From Clostridiales bacterium (lineage in GTDB: Bacteria; Bacillota; Clostridia; Christensenellales; Aristaeellaceae), in contig SVGL01000017.1 in assembly GCA_015056325.1 (NCBI GenBank), forward strand, positions 1-46,486: a DNA stretch of 46,486 nt, given 5' to 3'. A program made the translations under genes and the position numbers. How positions within the stretch are numbered: position 1 is the stretch's first letter; the number at the start of each line of letters is the position of its first letter. The notes beneath the pieces were generated by a model, which saw only the letters and a list, made by a program, of their open reading frames with translations, had not been told where the DNA came from and did not search any database. Below are positions 24,701-32,551 of the stretch, piece by piece.

Positions 24701-25636
24701 CAAAGCGGCGATGTGTTGGGCATGTTCCTCTGCGGTCATCGTCTCGCCGCAGGTTGCGATCTGCTCGTTCTCATAGCACAGCAGGCAGTACTTGCTCCAG
24801 TTGGCGGCATCCTTATACTCACCCAGCTCGGCAAACTGCTCCGCAGCGGCAGCATAATCGCCTGCCTCGTAGGTCTGCATGGCCAGCTCGTACTGCATGT
24901 AGGGCACGCCGAGCTTCACCGCGCCGAAGGTCGCTCCGGCCAGCAGCACCACAAAGATAGCCAGCTTCCAGATCCAGCCGTAATGCCCCTTGCGGCGCAC
25001 GAAGTCCTTCTCGTCGGCGAAGCGGCGGCTGGTCTTGTGGAGGGTGTCGCGGCCATGCTGGGCCAGCTCGGCTTCGCGCTCGGCGACGGCAGCGTCGATG
25101 GCTTCCCGGCTGAAGCGGGCGAAGACCTCCGCCTTCTCCCGGTGGCAGCGGGCGCAGACATAGGCGTCATCCAGGTTGGGTCGGCCGCACACGCAGACCC
25201 ACAGGCCCCGCTGCTGCTCCGGATAGCCGCTGGCCATGTCGCCGGCGATGGCGCGCAACGTGGTCAGCTGGGCGGAGCGCCGCATGTTGTTGGGGGTGTA
25301 GGCGACGGTGTTCTCCCGCTCATGCCGCCAGACGCTGGCATTGTCGAACCACACCTTCTCCACCGTGATCTCATACTGCTCGGGAGTGATGTGACCCTCC
25401 ACAGGCACGGTCATCGTGAAGGTCTTGCCCGGCATGCCATTCAGCCCGCGGCCCCGGTGGATGATCTTCGCCGTTTCCTCGCCGTCTGCGGAGGTGAGCA
25501 GCAGCGTCAGCTCCACGCTCACCACCTGCAGGGAGGACAGATTGAATAAGGTCACCTCGCAGGAGGGCGTCTCCGCCGTGGGCAGGGTGGACTTCCATGC
25601 CTCAACCGGGCAGGTCAGGTCGATGCGCATTGTCAT
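21746..25636 (-). CDS. Giant zinc-ribbon, transmembrane, TPR-like repeat protein
   Basis: 1296 residues. The N-terminal ~140 residues form a beta-rich cytoplasmic domain. A four-Cys zinc ribbon follows (CVCGRPNLDDAYVCARC, near 150-170), then one membrane helix (IWKLAIFVVLLAGATFGAV, near 222-240). About two dozen helical repeats of ~38 residues come next, of the type 'A...G....A...F..LGDYADA...', related to TPR/Sel1 solenoids. The chain ends in an ~80-residue beta domain beginning ILGTWEDRQGNRYIF. The solenoid is predicted to lie outside. ATG 25636 is ten bases from AAAGGA; GTG 25645 is too close to it. It is 33 bases downstream of a secreted-protein gene on the same strand, so the two probably form an operon. 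The role is unknown; a scaffold for surface proteins is possible. Confidence 0.75.
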   Translation of the reverse strand: MTMRIDLTCPVEAWKSTLPTAETPSCEVTLFNLSSLQVVSVELTLLLTSADGEETAKIIHRGRGLNGMPGKTFTMTVPVEGHITPEQYEITVEKVWFDNASVWRHERENTVAYTPNNMRRSAQLTTLRAIAGDMASGYPEQQRGLWVCVCGRPNLDDAYVCARCHREKAEVFARFSREAIDAAVAEREAELAQHGRDTLHKTSRRFADEKDFVRRKGHYGWIWKLAIFVVLLAGATFGAVKLGVPYMQYELAMQTYEAGDYAAAAEQFAELGEYKDAANWSKYCLLCYENEQIATCGETMTAEEHAQHIAALEHLGDYEAEIDENLVSTNGLQVMVDLAHAQYLFDNARYDEAEEIYRRYKSVTVRSGSTSLLEDDLIVTRLTEIEYIRACALLDEGQWEAARAAFTALGDYKDSTTLYLDTWYIPAVSAMEDGDPETALALLAEIPGHRDADMLIKKIHYDKGVRLRAEGKINEAAEAFHLARGYEDAEDQANECFYGPASVAWEIMEYEQAAELFSKIRGYRDADEKWRASLIEAAKIAMKQINYPKALTFLEQLPPEDEEAASLIRDCTYYPAVNAAVRGDYAEAIALFEQIPGHRDSEEQIAKCRYEWAADLQESGDYAQAEAIYTALGDYADAAEKLTAARYARACTLLGAGDTLSLDQAIEIFTALGDYAEAPAKLQDALFAKAAILLEKGEHGAARAIYLQLGEYPGAQEQLIACDYAAAKALAEAGDIEAAIAAFEALESYADSEDMIALLRYDAALALSVTDPEAAIAALEAMGDYADAANQARELRYQQAERLIDIDRSAAIAGFDAIADYADAADRANQLRYEDAEALIEADREAAIAAFENIADYSDALERASAMRYEDACALADAGDWEAAAAAFDLIPTYKDATERADQLRYDAGVAFAEAGDWDKAAAAFTAMSGAENADEQVNALRYEAAEKLLAAGNTEGAIAAFAAIAGYSDALDRANELRYKAAETLALTDWAAGAAAFEALGDYADAAARAQALKYNAAAQAAAAGDWQTSAALYEALGDYSDSAEKALQVRYEAAGKLAEDHDWDGAVALYTALGSYADSRERISITRYAQAQSVEESGDYLAAAKLYAALHGYRNASAKVDEMYDKYYSGPAEAMKKASEAKNYQEVIQIMSWLDMTDAPARYKNLTSLYQEALYQEGNRLYEAGKPYEAYRYYKLLPTTYRALSDKLQRPCYLILGTWEDRQGNRYIFREEGLCSLNGEVLYFNVEGSNVYTGETADSLTSTHRLNGVNRYNAYLYDRRGDKEVSIYLTRVKE

Positions 25637-25669
25637 CAGGGACACGTCCTTTCCTCAGGAACAATGGGA

Positions 25670-26848
25670 TCAGTCGATAAACAGCAGGATCTGGCTGCAC
25701 TCCATGATGTCAAAGAACATCTGGAGCGTCACGCGGCGGCCGTCCTCCAGGAGGAAGCTGTACAGGGCCGTGGCAGAGGCGTCGTAGCCGTAGGTGGCCT
25801 TACCGTAGGAGCCCTCGTTCTCCACGCCGTACATCATTTCGCTGCCGTCCTCCTGGTACTCACCCTCGCCGTTGCGGAAGCGGTTGTAGATATCGGCAAA
25901 GTCGTCGCCCAGGCGCACGGCGCGGGGACCCTCCATGCCGTCGCCGTGGATGGCCAGCATGTACACCCGGCCCTCGGTGCGGGCCTTGTTGAACAGGTAG
26001 ACCAGCTCAAAGTCGGGATAGGTCTGCACGCGCATGTAGCCGGCGTCACCGTCCTCCACCCAAGTGTCGCTGAGCGCCTCGCCGAACAGGGCGATGGCTT
26101 CCTCAGGGGTGAGATTCACGAAGTCCATACCGGAGAAGACCAGGTCCTCTGCCCGGAACTTTTCCAGCGTCAGACCATCATAGGAGAGGGGCACCTGGGC
26201 ATAGTTATTTTCCAGGGCGGCCACCATCAGGTTGTACATGACCTGATTGACGATATCCAGGTCGATGCGGCTGTTCAGGCCGTACACGCGGATGGCGTTG
26301 ACACGGTTATCCGCCATGGTGTAGAGAATGCCGGCGTCGGTGTAGCCCTCGCCGCCGGTGGCATGCTGTTCATGCACGGCGTACTGGATGGTCTGCACCC
26401 GCTGGCCGTCACGCAGCACCTGAGCCCAATGGGCCGCTTCGGGCAGCATATCTGCGGTATAGAGCACGGCGGATTCCTTCGTGCCCAGGAGATTGGCGTT
26501 CTCGCTGTAGTAGGCGTCGATGACCACGGCCATGGCGTTGCCAACGTTCACGTTGCGGGGGCCGTTTTCCTCCTCGGAGGTCACGACGATGGCGCTGATG
26601 ACCGTATCCGCGCTCATCTCAGGGGTGTCGCCGTAGAGGGTGGCAAAATCGTAGATGTACTCATACCCATCGGGGGTGAAGGTGAGGGCGGGATCGTTCA
26701 GGGGCTGGGAAGCCTTCGCACGGGCGATGAAGCCCTCGGCCCAGTTGAGCAGCTCCTCCATGCTCAGCACCGGCGCGGTGGATTCCTCCGCCAAAGCCAC
26801 GGGCAGCATCAGCACGCACAGCAGCACACACAGCATCTTCTTCAACAT
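25670..26848 (-). CDS. Secreted protein of unknown function
   Basis: 392 residues. Signal peptide MLKKMLCVLLCVLMLPVALA-E (1-20). The mature part is mixed alpha/beta and acidic, with internally similar stretches such as RNVNVGNAMAVVIDAYYSENANLLG and RAVRLGDDFADIYNRFRNGEGEY. These hint at two copies of one fold; the second resembles segments in proteins that follow 'G.....V..lG....D....' patterns. AAAGGAG correctly spaces ATG 26848; an ATG further up would lack a site. It is first in the operon with the giant TPR-like protein. I recognise no family. Confidence 0.65.
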   Translation of the reverse strand: MLKKMLCVLLCVLMLPVALAEESTAPVLSMEELLNWAEGFIARAKASQPLNDPALTFTPDGYEYIYDFATLYGDTPEMSADTVISAIVVTSEEENGPRNVNVGNAMAVVIDAYYSENANLLGTKESAVLYTADMLPEAAHWAQVLRDGQRVQTIQYAVHEQHATGGEGYTDAGILYTMADNRVNAIRVYGLNSRIDLDIVNQVMYNLMVAALENNYAQVPLSYDGLTLEKFRAEDLVFSGMDFVNLTPEEAIALFGEALSDTWVEDGDAGYMRVQTYPDFELVYLFNKARTEGRVYMLAIHGDGMEGPRAVRLGDDFADIYNRFRNGEGEYQEDGSEMMYGVENEGSYGKATYGYDASATALYSFLLEDGRRVTLQMFFDIMECSQILLFID

Positions 26849-26901
26849 AAACAGCACTCCTTTGGGAACCATCTGCAGGGATGGTATATTCAGCCGATTC
26901 T

Positions 26902-26930
26902 ATTTTACATGAAAACGCGCCGGATGTACA
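26902..26930 (-). promoter_or_regulatory. Candidate promoter of the TPR-like operon
   Basis: On the minus strand TGTACA (26930-26925) and TAAAAT (26907-26902) are 17 bases apart. The -35 box is a poor match. Confidence 0.4.
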
Positions 26931-26957
26931 GAGCGGATTTACGTCATATATGTAAAT

Positions 26958-27000
26958 TTATCCACAGGGAGGGCGTAAAAGGCTGCATTTCTGTGGATAA
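26958..27000. promoter_or_regulatory. Two inverted consensus DnaA boxes
   Basis: TTATCCACA (26958-26966) and TGTGGATAA (26992-27000) are both perfect DnaA boxes, facing each other with 25 bases between. The palindrome extends one further base on each side. They lie in the intergenic region of two divergent transcription units (26849-27154), which otherwise holds AT-rich sequence and promoters. A third, imperfect TGTGGATG lies at about 27096. Confidence 0.6.
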
Positions 27001-27154
27001 GGTCGGAAGAACATGGCAAACAGGGGCTTTTTCGGCCCTCTGACGGAAGATGTTACCAGCCCTAAGGCGCAGTCTTTGGTCCTTTTCAGCCGTTTTGTGG
27101 ATGTGAGCGCAAGACGCTCCCGATGTACATCCAAAGAGATTGGAGGATATCCCA

Positions 27155-28060
27155 ATGAATCACATTTCCAAGAAGCTCTGCGGCCTGAGCGCCGCGCTGG
27201 TCCTGACTGCCTCCGCCGCGCTGGCGGACACCGCTGACAGCGCCCTGGTGCAGGGCGGCCGCCTGAACCTGCGTGAAACCCCGTCCCTGACGGCGAAGGT
27301 GCTGGGCCAGTTCCCCACCGGCACGCTGGTGGAGATCATTGAATCCGGCGATGAATGGCACCATGTCGAAGTGAACGGCAAGGAAGGCTTCATGATGGCC
27401 AAGTTCCTGAACACCGGCAATGCCCGGATCGAAGCCGTCGTGCGCACCAACACCGGCATCGGCCTGAACCTGCGCGAGGAGCCCAACACCAAGGCTGCCA
27501 TCATCACCTCCGTCAAGAACGGCGACACCGTGACCGTCACCCAGAAGAGCGCCGAATGGTGCCGCGTGAACGTGAACGGTCAGGAGGGCTTCATGTCCAC
27601 CAAGTTCCTGGCCTTCGCCAAGCAGCCCGTCTCCTCCACTGGTAAGGTTGCCGTGGTCAACAACCCCCGCGACACTCAGGTGCTCAACCTGCGCGCCACC
27701 GCCAGCCTGGACGCCAAGGTGCTGGATTACTACCGCAATGGCGTGAAGGTCACCATCCTGAGCGCCGGCGACACCTGGCACAAGGTGCAGGTGGAGGACG
27801 GCAAGGTCGGCTACATGATGGCTAAGTTCCTCAAGATGACCGACGACACCGCGTCCATGCAGCCCTTCCAGGCGAAAGTAGTGAACGTCAACGGCGGCAG
27901 CTACGTCAACTTCCGCAAGGCTGGCAGCCTCAGCGCGTCCATCATTGACCGCATCGACGTGGGCACCTCCGTCACCGTCATCGAGCACGGCACCGACTGG
28001 TGCAAGGTGGTCATCGACGGCGTGGAGGGCTTCATGTCCACCTGGTTCTTGCGCTTTTAA
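27155..28060 (+). CDS. Secreted protein with four bacterial SH3 repeats
   Basis: 301 residues. Signal peptide 1-24 (ASAALA-D). Four SH3b (SH3_3-type) domains follow at about 27-90, 97-160, 167-235 and 240-300. Each has the pattern 'LNLRxxPSxxAKVLGxxxxGxxVxIxxxGxxWxxVxxxGxxGFMMxKFL'. Such domains bind peptidoglycan. No catalytic domain is attached, so it is probably a wall-binding or regulatory protein. GGAGGATATCCC precedes the ATG. It is transcribed away from the TPR-like operon and ends before a strong hairpin. Confidence 0.88.
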   Translation: MNHISKKLCGLSAALVLTASAALADTADSALVQGGRLNLRETPSLTAKVLGQFPTGTLVEIIESGDEWHHVEVNGKEGFMMAKFLNTGNARIEAVVRTNTGIGLNLREEPNTKAAIITSVKNGDTVTVTQKSAEWCRVNVNGQEGFMSTKFLAFAKQPVSSTGKVAVVNNPRDTQVLNLRATASLDAKVLDYYRNGVKVTILSAGDTWHKVQVEDGKVGYMMAKFLKMTDDTASMQPFQAKVVNVNGGSYVNFRKAGSLSASIIDRIDVGTSVTVIEHGTDWCKVVIDGVEGFMSTWFLRF

Positions 28061-28063
28061 GCG

Positions 28064-28101
28064 CTTCTCAAAAATGCTGCGGCATTTTTGAGAAAGGGGT
28101 T
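28064..28101 (+). terminator. Hairpin behind the SH3-repeat gene
   Basis: GCTTCTCAAAAATGC pairs with GCATTTTTGAGAAAG around a four-base loop. The following tail (GGGGTTTTGC) is short on T, so termination may be incomplete. Confidence 0.7.
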
Positions 28102-28109
28102 TTGCACTC

Positions 28110-28256
28110 CGTCACTGTCAGCGCTGTAAACAGCACTGACGCCGTTCCTCCGTGTAATGAAAGTTTTTCGCAAGCGAAAAACAACCCCGCCCGCGCGGCG
28201 AAGCCCCGCGATACGAATTCAGTCAGAGGGCCTGCGGGCCCTCCGACACCTCCCCG
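28110..28256. other. Non-coding block of small palindromes
   Basis: The gap 28061-28362 holds no gene. It contains several small palindromes: CAGCGCTGTAAACAGC, TTTTTCGCAAGCGAAAAA, GAGGGCCTGCGGGCCCTC. This resembles the dispersed intergenic repeats of other Clostridia. Confidence 0.5.
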
Positions 28257-28274
28257 AGGCATTAGTTTGTCTCA

Positions 28275-28303
28275 GCCCGTACATCCCGGTACGGGCTTTT
28301 TTC
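28275..28303 (+). terminator. Terminator upstream of the acyltransferase gene
   Basis: AGCCCGTACATCCCGGTACGGGCT, then TTTTTT. Confidence 0.85.
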
Positions 28304-28305
28304 GC

Positions 28306-28334
28306 GTGACAAGACGCAAGAATGATGCTATACT
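28306..28334 (+). promoter_or_regulatory. Promoter of the acyltransferase gene
   Basis: GTGACA (28306-28311), 17 bases, TATACT (28329-28334). Confidence 0.7.
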
Positions 28335-28362
28335 ACAAGTACATCAAACCACGGAGGTTCCC

Positions 28363-29592
28363 ATGAAAGCCTACCGCCCATCGCCGCGGCACATTCCGGA
28401 GCTCAACGGCTTGCGCGTGCTGCTGGTGTTCATCGTCAGCTGGTACCACATCTGGCAGCAATCCTGGTGGACGCCCCATATCGGCAGGTATTCGCTGGAT
28501 TTCCTCGTCCGCGCGGGCTATGTGCCGGTGGACGGTACGATATTGCTGTCAGGCTTCCTGCTGTTCCTGCCCCATGCAAGGGCCATGCTTCTGGGGGAAC
28601 GTATCCCCGACACCCGTGAGTTCTACCAGAAGCGCGTGATGCGCATCGTGCCCAGCTACGTATTCGTCACCCTGCTGATGCTCTTTGCCGTCGCCATCCC
28701 TTACGACCTGTATTACGGTGATCTTGGCGCCCTGCTCAAGGACGTTTTCATGCACCTGACCTTCACCCAGACCTTTGACTTTGCAACCTACATCGCCACC
28801 CCCATCGGCGTGGCCTCCTGGACGGTGGCCATCGAGATGCAGGCCTACCTCATCTTCCCGCTGCTGGCAAAATGGGTGAGGAAGAATCTGCTGGGCACCC
28901 TCTCCACCATGGCGTTGATCGCGCTGCTCTTCCGCAGTTGGATCACCTGGAATATGAAGGACTACAACATGGTGGTCAACCAGCTGATCAGCTTCCTGGA
29001 CATATACGCCATGGGCATGGGCGCTTCCGTCCTCTACGTCAAGCTGACCACCCTGTATCCTGCGGAGAACAAGCTGCGCTTCATCTGGCAGGCGGCGGCG
29101 ACGGTGGCGATCATCCTGGCCTTCTGGGGATTGACCGAGCTGCTGCGGGATCAGGCTGGCTCCAGCGGACAGGCCGCCATCCAGGCCGGACAGATGAACC
29201 GCCGCCCGCTGTTCGGGCTGCTGCTGGCGACGCTGACCGTGGCACTGCCCTTCGCGGTGCTGCCGCTGCGGTTCCTGTTTGGCAACAAGCTTATGGGCTT
29301 CCTGGCGATGATCAGCATGAACTACTACCTCATGCATCAGAACATCGCCGTGCACCTCAAGCGCATTCAGTTTCCTCCGGCGGAGAACTACCCCTATCCC
29401 AATATGGTTGCCGGCGGTCCGGAGGAGCCCTGGAAGTATCAGTACACCGCGCTGTGCTTCGGGCTGAGTATTCTGACAGCCATCGCCATCACCTTCCTGG
29501 TCGAGAAACCCGGCGCGTGGGCGCTGAGGAAGGGTTTCAAGCGGCTGGAGGAGAGGCTTGCACAAAAAAAGGCCGAACGTCAGCCGGAGTAA
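28363..29592 (+). CDS. Acyltransferase 3 family membrane protein
   Basis: 409 residues with about ten membrane helices. It starts with the family hallmark HIPELNGLRVLLVFIVSWYHIW, including the catalytic-type His after a Trp-Tyr, and later has the RIVPSYVFVTLL, ASWTVAIEMQAYLIFPLL and ISMNYYLMHQNIAV segments. Family members O-acetylate or succinylate surface polysaccharides, lipids or peptidoglycan. ATG 28363 follows GGAGGTTCCC. It is followed by an intergenic repeat block and a polysaccharide deacetylase, which fits envelope glycan modification. The acceptor is unknown. Confidence 0.88.
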   Translation: MKAYRPSPRHIPELNGLRVLLVFIVSWYHIWQQSWWTPHIGRYSLDFLVRAGYVPVDGTILLSGFLLFLPHARAMLLGERIPDTREFYQKRVMRIVPSYVFVTLLMLFAVAIPYDLYYGDLGALLKDVFMHLTFTQTFDFATYIATPIGVASWTVAIEMQAYLIFPLLAKWVRKNLLGTLSTMALIALLFRSWITWNMKDYNMVVNQLISFLDIYAMGMGASVLYVKLTTLYPAENKLRFIWQAAATVAIILAFWGLTELLRDQAGSSGQAAIQAGQMNRRPLFGLLLATLTVALPFAVLPLRFLFGNKLMGFLAMISMNYYLMHQNIAVHLKRIQFPPAENYPYPNMVAGGPEEPWKYQYTALCFGLSILTAIAITFLVEKPGAWALRKGFKRLEERLAQKKAERQPE

Positions 29593-29728
29593 CTCCCTCC
29601 GTCATCGCGCAAGCGCGATGCCACTTCCCGCCACCGGGGCTCCCGGCTCGGGAGGGAGGCTTTTGGCTACCGTAACGAAGGCTCCCTCTCGAGGGAGCTG
29701 TCCGCGTCCACAGACGCGGCCCCATTTA
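29591..29728. repeat. Intergenic palindromic repeat element, copy 2
   Basis: Starts AACTCCCTCCGTCATCGC and includes the palindromes CATCGCGCAAGCGCGATG, CTCCCTCTCGAGGGAG and CGCGTCCACAGACGCG. The order of shared words matches the element at 338-500. Confidence 0.7.
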
Positions 29729-29760
29729 CCTGATGAATCAATTACAAAAGGAGGTTCCCT

Positions 29761-30594
29761 ATGTCCACCTTCTACCGTTTCCCCGGCGGCCTGCGCAAGG
29801 CCCTGACCCTCTCCTACGATGATGGTGTGGAGCAGGATATCCGCCTGATGGAGATCCTGGACAAGCATGGCATCCGCTGCACCTTCAACCTCAACAGCGG
29901 CTGCTGGGCCCCCGAGGGAGTGGTCTACGCCCCCGGCACCATTCACCGCCGGATGCCCAAATCCCAGGTGGAAAAGGTGTACGCCAATCCCAACCACGAG
30001 GTCGCGGCCCACTGCCTGACCCACGCTTCCCTGACCGAGCTGTCTCCTGCCGAGGTTGCCTGGGAGGTGCTGGAGGATCGCCGCAACCTGGAAGTCATGT
30101 TTGGCGGACTGATCCGCGGCCTGGCCTATCCCTTCGGCACCTTCTCCGACAGGGTGGTGGACGCCCTCAAGGCCACCGGCGCTGCTTACGCCCGCACTGT
30201 GGTCTCCACCAATGATTTCTCCATCCCCAATGATTGGCTGCGCCTGCACCCCACCTGCCACCACAACGCCCCCAACCTGATGCAGCTGTGCGATCGCTTT
30301 CTGGCGGACACGGTGCCCTTTGGCAGCAAGCTGTTCTACCTGTGGGGCCACTCCTACGAGTTTGAGGCGGACGACAACTGGCAGGTCATCGAGGACTTCT
30401 GCGAAAAGATGAGCGGCCGTGACGACATCTGGTATGCCACCAACATCCAGATTGTGGACTATGTCAACGCCTGCCGCGCCATCATCACCTCGGCGGACGG
30501 TAAGACTCTCCATAACCCCACCTGTATCGACGTGTGGGCGGATATCAACGGCAAGCGCGTGGTTATCCATGCCGGCGAGACGGTGAAACTTTGA
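29761..30594 (+). CDS. Polysaccharide deacetylase family protein
   Basis: 277 residues without a signal peptide. NodB-homology motifs are visible: motif 1 SYDDG (D20, D21), motif 2 H-x3-H as H84-CLT-H88, and motif 3 around RGLAYPFGTFS. The usual enzyme removes acetyl groups from N-acetylhexosamines in a metal-dependent reaction. The absence of a signal peptide argues for an intracellular or cytoplasm-side substrate. The C-terminal ~50 residues form a small beta extension (TCIDVWADINGKRVVIHAGE). AAAGGAGG precedes the ATG. Confidence 0.85.
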   Translation: MSTFYRFPGGLRKALTLSYDDGVEQDIRLMEILDKHGIRCTFNLNSGCWAPEGVVYAPGTIHRRMPKSQVEKVYANPNHEVAAHCLTHASLTELSPAEVAWEVLEDRRNLEVMFGGLIRGLAYPFGTFSDRVVDALKATGAAYARTVVSTNDFSIPNDWLRLHPTCHHNAPNLMQLCDRFLADTVPFGSKLFYLWGHSYEFEADDNWQVIEDFCEKMSGRDDIWYATNIQIVDYVNACRAIITSADGKTLHNPTCIDVWADINGKRVVIHAGETVKL

Positions 30595-30772
30595 TCCGCC
30601 AAGCGCATACAAAATGCCTCCTCTTGTTAAACGCGTTATTATGTAGAGGAAGGTTTACCCCTCCTCGTCATGAGTCGCGGGAAATACAGTAAATTCAAGC
30701 AGTTATGGCTTGAAGGGAAACCTTCAAGTACATAGCTGCTTTTTCTATTGCAGCAGAAAGAGAGGATACCCT

Positions 30773-31123
30773 ATGAAACTGACCTATCGCCGCTGTGGAG
30801 ACTACTACCTGCCCAACATCGGCATTCCTGCCGAAGACATGCGCCCGCTTGGCAAGTACGGCAGAATGCGCATGCGATACCTCCGGGAGCATCGTTCCCT
30901 CCTGTTCAATCAGCTCCTGCTGTCCGGCAAGCTCATGAAGCACCTGTACAGCATTGACGATGCCTGCCAGGAACGCCTGGATCTGCTGATTCCTCAGATG
31001 AAAGCAGCCGAAGGCGTTACCGAGGACTTGAAAGCTGCCGACCAGATGGAATGGGTACGCCGCATGAACAGTATTCACAACCGGATTGAAGAAATGCTGT
31101 TCAACGAGCTGATCTATGACTGA
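30773..31123 (+). CDS. tnpV: TnpV-family transposon protein
   Basis: 116 residues: MKLTYRRCGDYYLPNIGIPAEDMRPLGKYGRMRMRYLREHR..., with LLLSGKL, AADQMEWVRRMNSI and NRIEEMLFNEL. This matches the small TnpV proteins carried by Tn4451-like and other integrative elements of Clostridia, whose role is not settled. The ATG at 30773 follows GAGAGGATACCCT. The gap before it (30595-30772) holds only small hairpins such as TTCAAGCAGTTATGGCTTGAA. It marks the left side of a decayed element ending near 33.8 kb. Confidence 0.88.
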   Translation: MKLTYRRCGDYYLPNIGIPAEDMRPLGKYGRMRMRYLREHRSLLFNQLLLSGKLMKHLYSIDDACQERLDLLIPQMKAAEGVTEDLKAADQMEWVRRMNSIHNRIEEMLFNELIYD

Positions 31124-31198
31124 GGAGCCGCGTCGCAAGCAAACAGGCACGAGCTACACGCCCGTGCCTGTCTCCCCAAGAATCAGATGGAGGTACTT

Positions 31199-31456
31199 AT
31201 GAAGAAACTGCTCAAGCTGCCCCTTCGGATAGCCACTCTGCCTCTCATTGCGATACTGCTGGTATTCCAACTGATTTCATCCCTAATTGTTGGATTGACC
31301 TCCATCGCAACCAACCTGCTTGCAACGGTATTCCTCCTCGGCTCCCTTGCAGGGTGGATCGCCAACGCTCCCAACGGTCTGATCTTCCAGACGGCGGGGC
31401 TTGGTCTCTTCTTCGCTTTGCTCCGCACATCGCTGGATGGCTGCTGGAGAAAGTAA
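31199..31456 (+). CDS. Small two-helix membrane protein
   Basis: 85 residues with two or three hydrophobic segments (LPLIAILLVFQLISSLIVGLTSI, LLATVFLLGSLAGWI, AGLGLFFALL). GATGGAGGTACTT precedes ATG 31199. Proteins of this look accompany TnpV and conjugative-element genes in gut Firmicutes. No function is known. Confidence 0.6.
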   Translation: MKKLLKLPLRIATLPLIAILLVFQLISSLIVGLTSIATNLLATVFLLGSLAGWIANAPNGLIFQTAGLGLFFALLRTSLDGCWRK

Positions 31457-31501
31457 CAGACCTTACGCTCGGTCTGCTGGATTTCTTGCGGGCCTGATGC
31501 A

Positions 31502-32383
31502 TCAGGACTTCTTGCTCGCTTTGTTCCTACACTCAGCAGAACAGAAGCGTGAGTCTGCCCGGGGCGCATAGAACGCCATGCGGCAATGCTCGCACAAGCT
31601 CATGGGATTCTTTTCAGCCGTCAGCTTGACAGAGAACAGGAACTTTATCGCCAGCATCAGAGAATGGTAATCCCACACGATCACCGGATGATTCTGTAAT
31701 TCCAGATGGTATGTAGGCGCATTGCCTTCAAAGCAGGCCAGTCCCTTCCGATACAGTTCCAGCGTGTGTTCGTCTGTTTTGTCCCGGTCCTCGTAATACA
31801 GGTATGTTGATGTAAAGGTGAACGCCCAATCCAGGAACGCTTCCTTCAGCCACTCATAGGGTTCACCATAGTTGCGCATGAAGGATATTGCCATGGCTCG
31901 CGGATCATTGCGGAAGGTCATGGACAGCGCAGCTTCTGCCCGGTCTTCGCCGGATACATTCCAGATGGATTCAATGCCGCGCTTGTGGAAATCCGGCATT
32001 CTGAACGGGAAAAAGAGCTTCATGTACGCCAGCGTGTCCATCGTCTCCTGCCGGATGAACTGGTTTTTGAGCAGATAGACCTTCTCGTACTCCACGAAAT
32101 TCGGCGTAGTGGGCAGGGCTGTCATCATGCCAAGCAGGCCATAGTTACAGGCGAAGCGGAGGATGGCGTCCTTGATCTTCTTTTCAGGCGATTTCTTCAT
32201 CACCAGCCGACCGACGTTGACTGCATCCAGCACCAGCTGGTCAACCACCTTCATGATGTTGTAGACGGCTGCTTCTGCGTCTTTCGTGGGCAAGAGATAT
32301 TCCTTTCCGTCAGCAGCCACCCGCCATTCATAGGCGGCATACTTCGCCCAGAATGCGTTGGTGTGTTCAAACAGGTTCTTCAT
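31502..32383 (-). CDS. Zinc-finger protein of mobile-element type, probably lacking its native 5' end
   Basis: 293 residues. The C-terminus carries a CxxC...CxxxC zinc finger (CEHCRMAFYAPRADSRFCSAEC, near 268-290) similar in layout to CGNR-type fingers. The rest is helical. There is no ribosome binding site before the ATG at 32383, and a beheaded plus-strand gene fragment begins at the same point, so a rearrangement probably removed the natural start. Function unknown. An internal start (for instance the Met of MKVVDQLV) is possible. Confidence 0.5.
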   Translation of the reverse strand: MKNLFEHTNAFWAKYAAYEWRVAADGKEYLLPTKDAEAAVYNIMKVVDQLVLDAVNVGRLVMKKSPEKKIKDAILRFACNYGLLGMMTALPTTPNFVEYEKVYLLKNQFIRQETMDTLAYMKLFFPFRMPDFHKRGIESIWNVSGEDRAEAALSMTFRNDPRAMAISFMRNYGEPYEWLKEAFLDWAFTFTSTYLYYEDRDKTDEHTLELYRKGLACFEGNAPTYHLELQNHPVIVWDYHSLMLAIKFLFSVKLTAEKNPMSLCEHCRMAFYAPRADSRFCSAECRNKASKKS

Positions 32384-32385
32384 CG

Positions 32386-32511
32386 GAAGAATTGCCTACG
32401 ATACCATCGGCACGGCTCTGTATGACCTGCGAGAGAAGATCCGGGATATGCAGACGGAGTACATGACGTTCTCTGCCAAGCCTCCCACACCACCTGCTGA
32501 AACTGCATAAC
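32386..32511 (+). pseudogene. 3' fragment of a hypothetical mobile-element gene
   Basis: Open frame without a start: GRIAYDTIGTALYDLREKI... ending ...TPPAETA and stop. A hairpin (GCATCGCCTGGAATACCTCCGGGCGATGC then TTTTTT, 32516-32551) follows and would terminate it. The region 32512-33009 otherwise holds only short, weak reading frames and a hairpin CACGCTTCTGGCGTG near 32803 in the usual leader of TnpW genes. Confidence 0.45.
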
Positions 32512-32515
32512 ATCT

Positions 32516-32551
32516 GCATCGCCTGGAATACCTCCGGGCGATGCTTTTTTA
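32516..32551 (+). terminator. Terminator behind the fragment
   Basis: GCATCGCC...GGCGATGC stem, then TTTTTT. Confidence 0.75.

Noticed and set aside
26849..27154. Chromosomal origin (oriC)
   Set aside because: Only two perfect DnaA boxes and no dnaA/dnaN, no clear AT-rich unwinding array and no box cluster.
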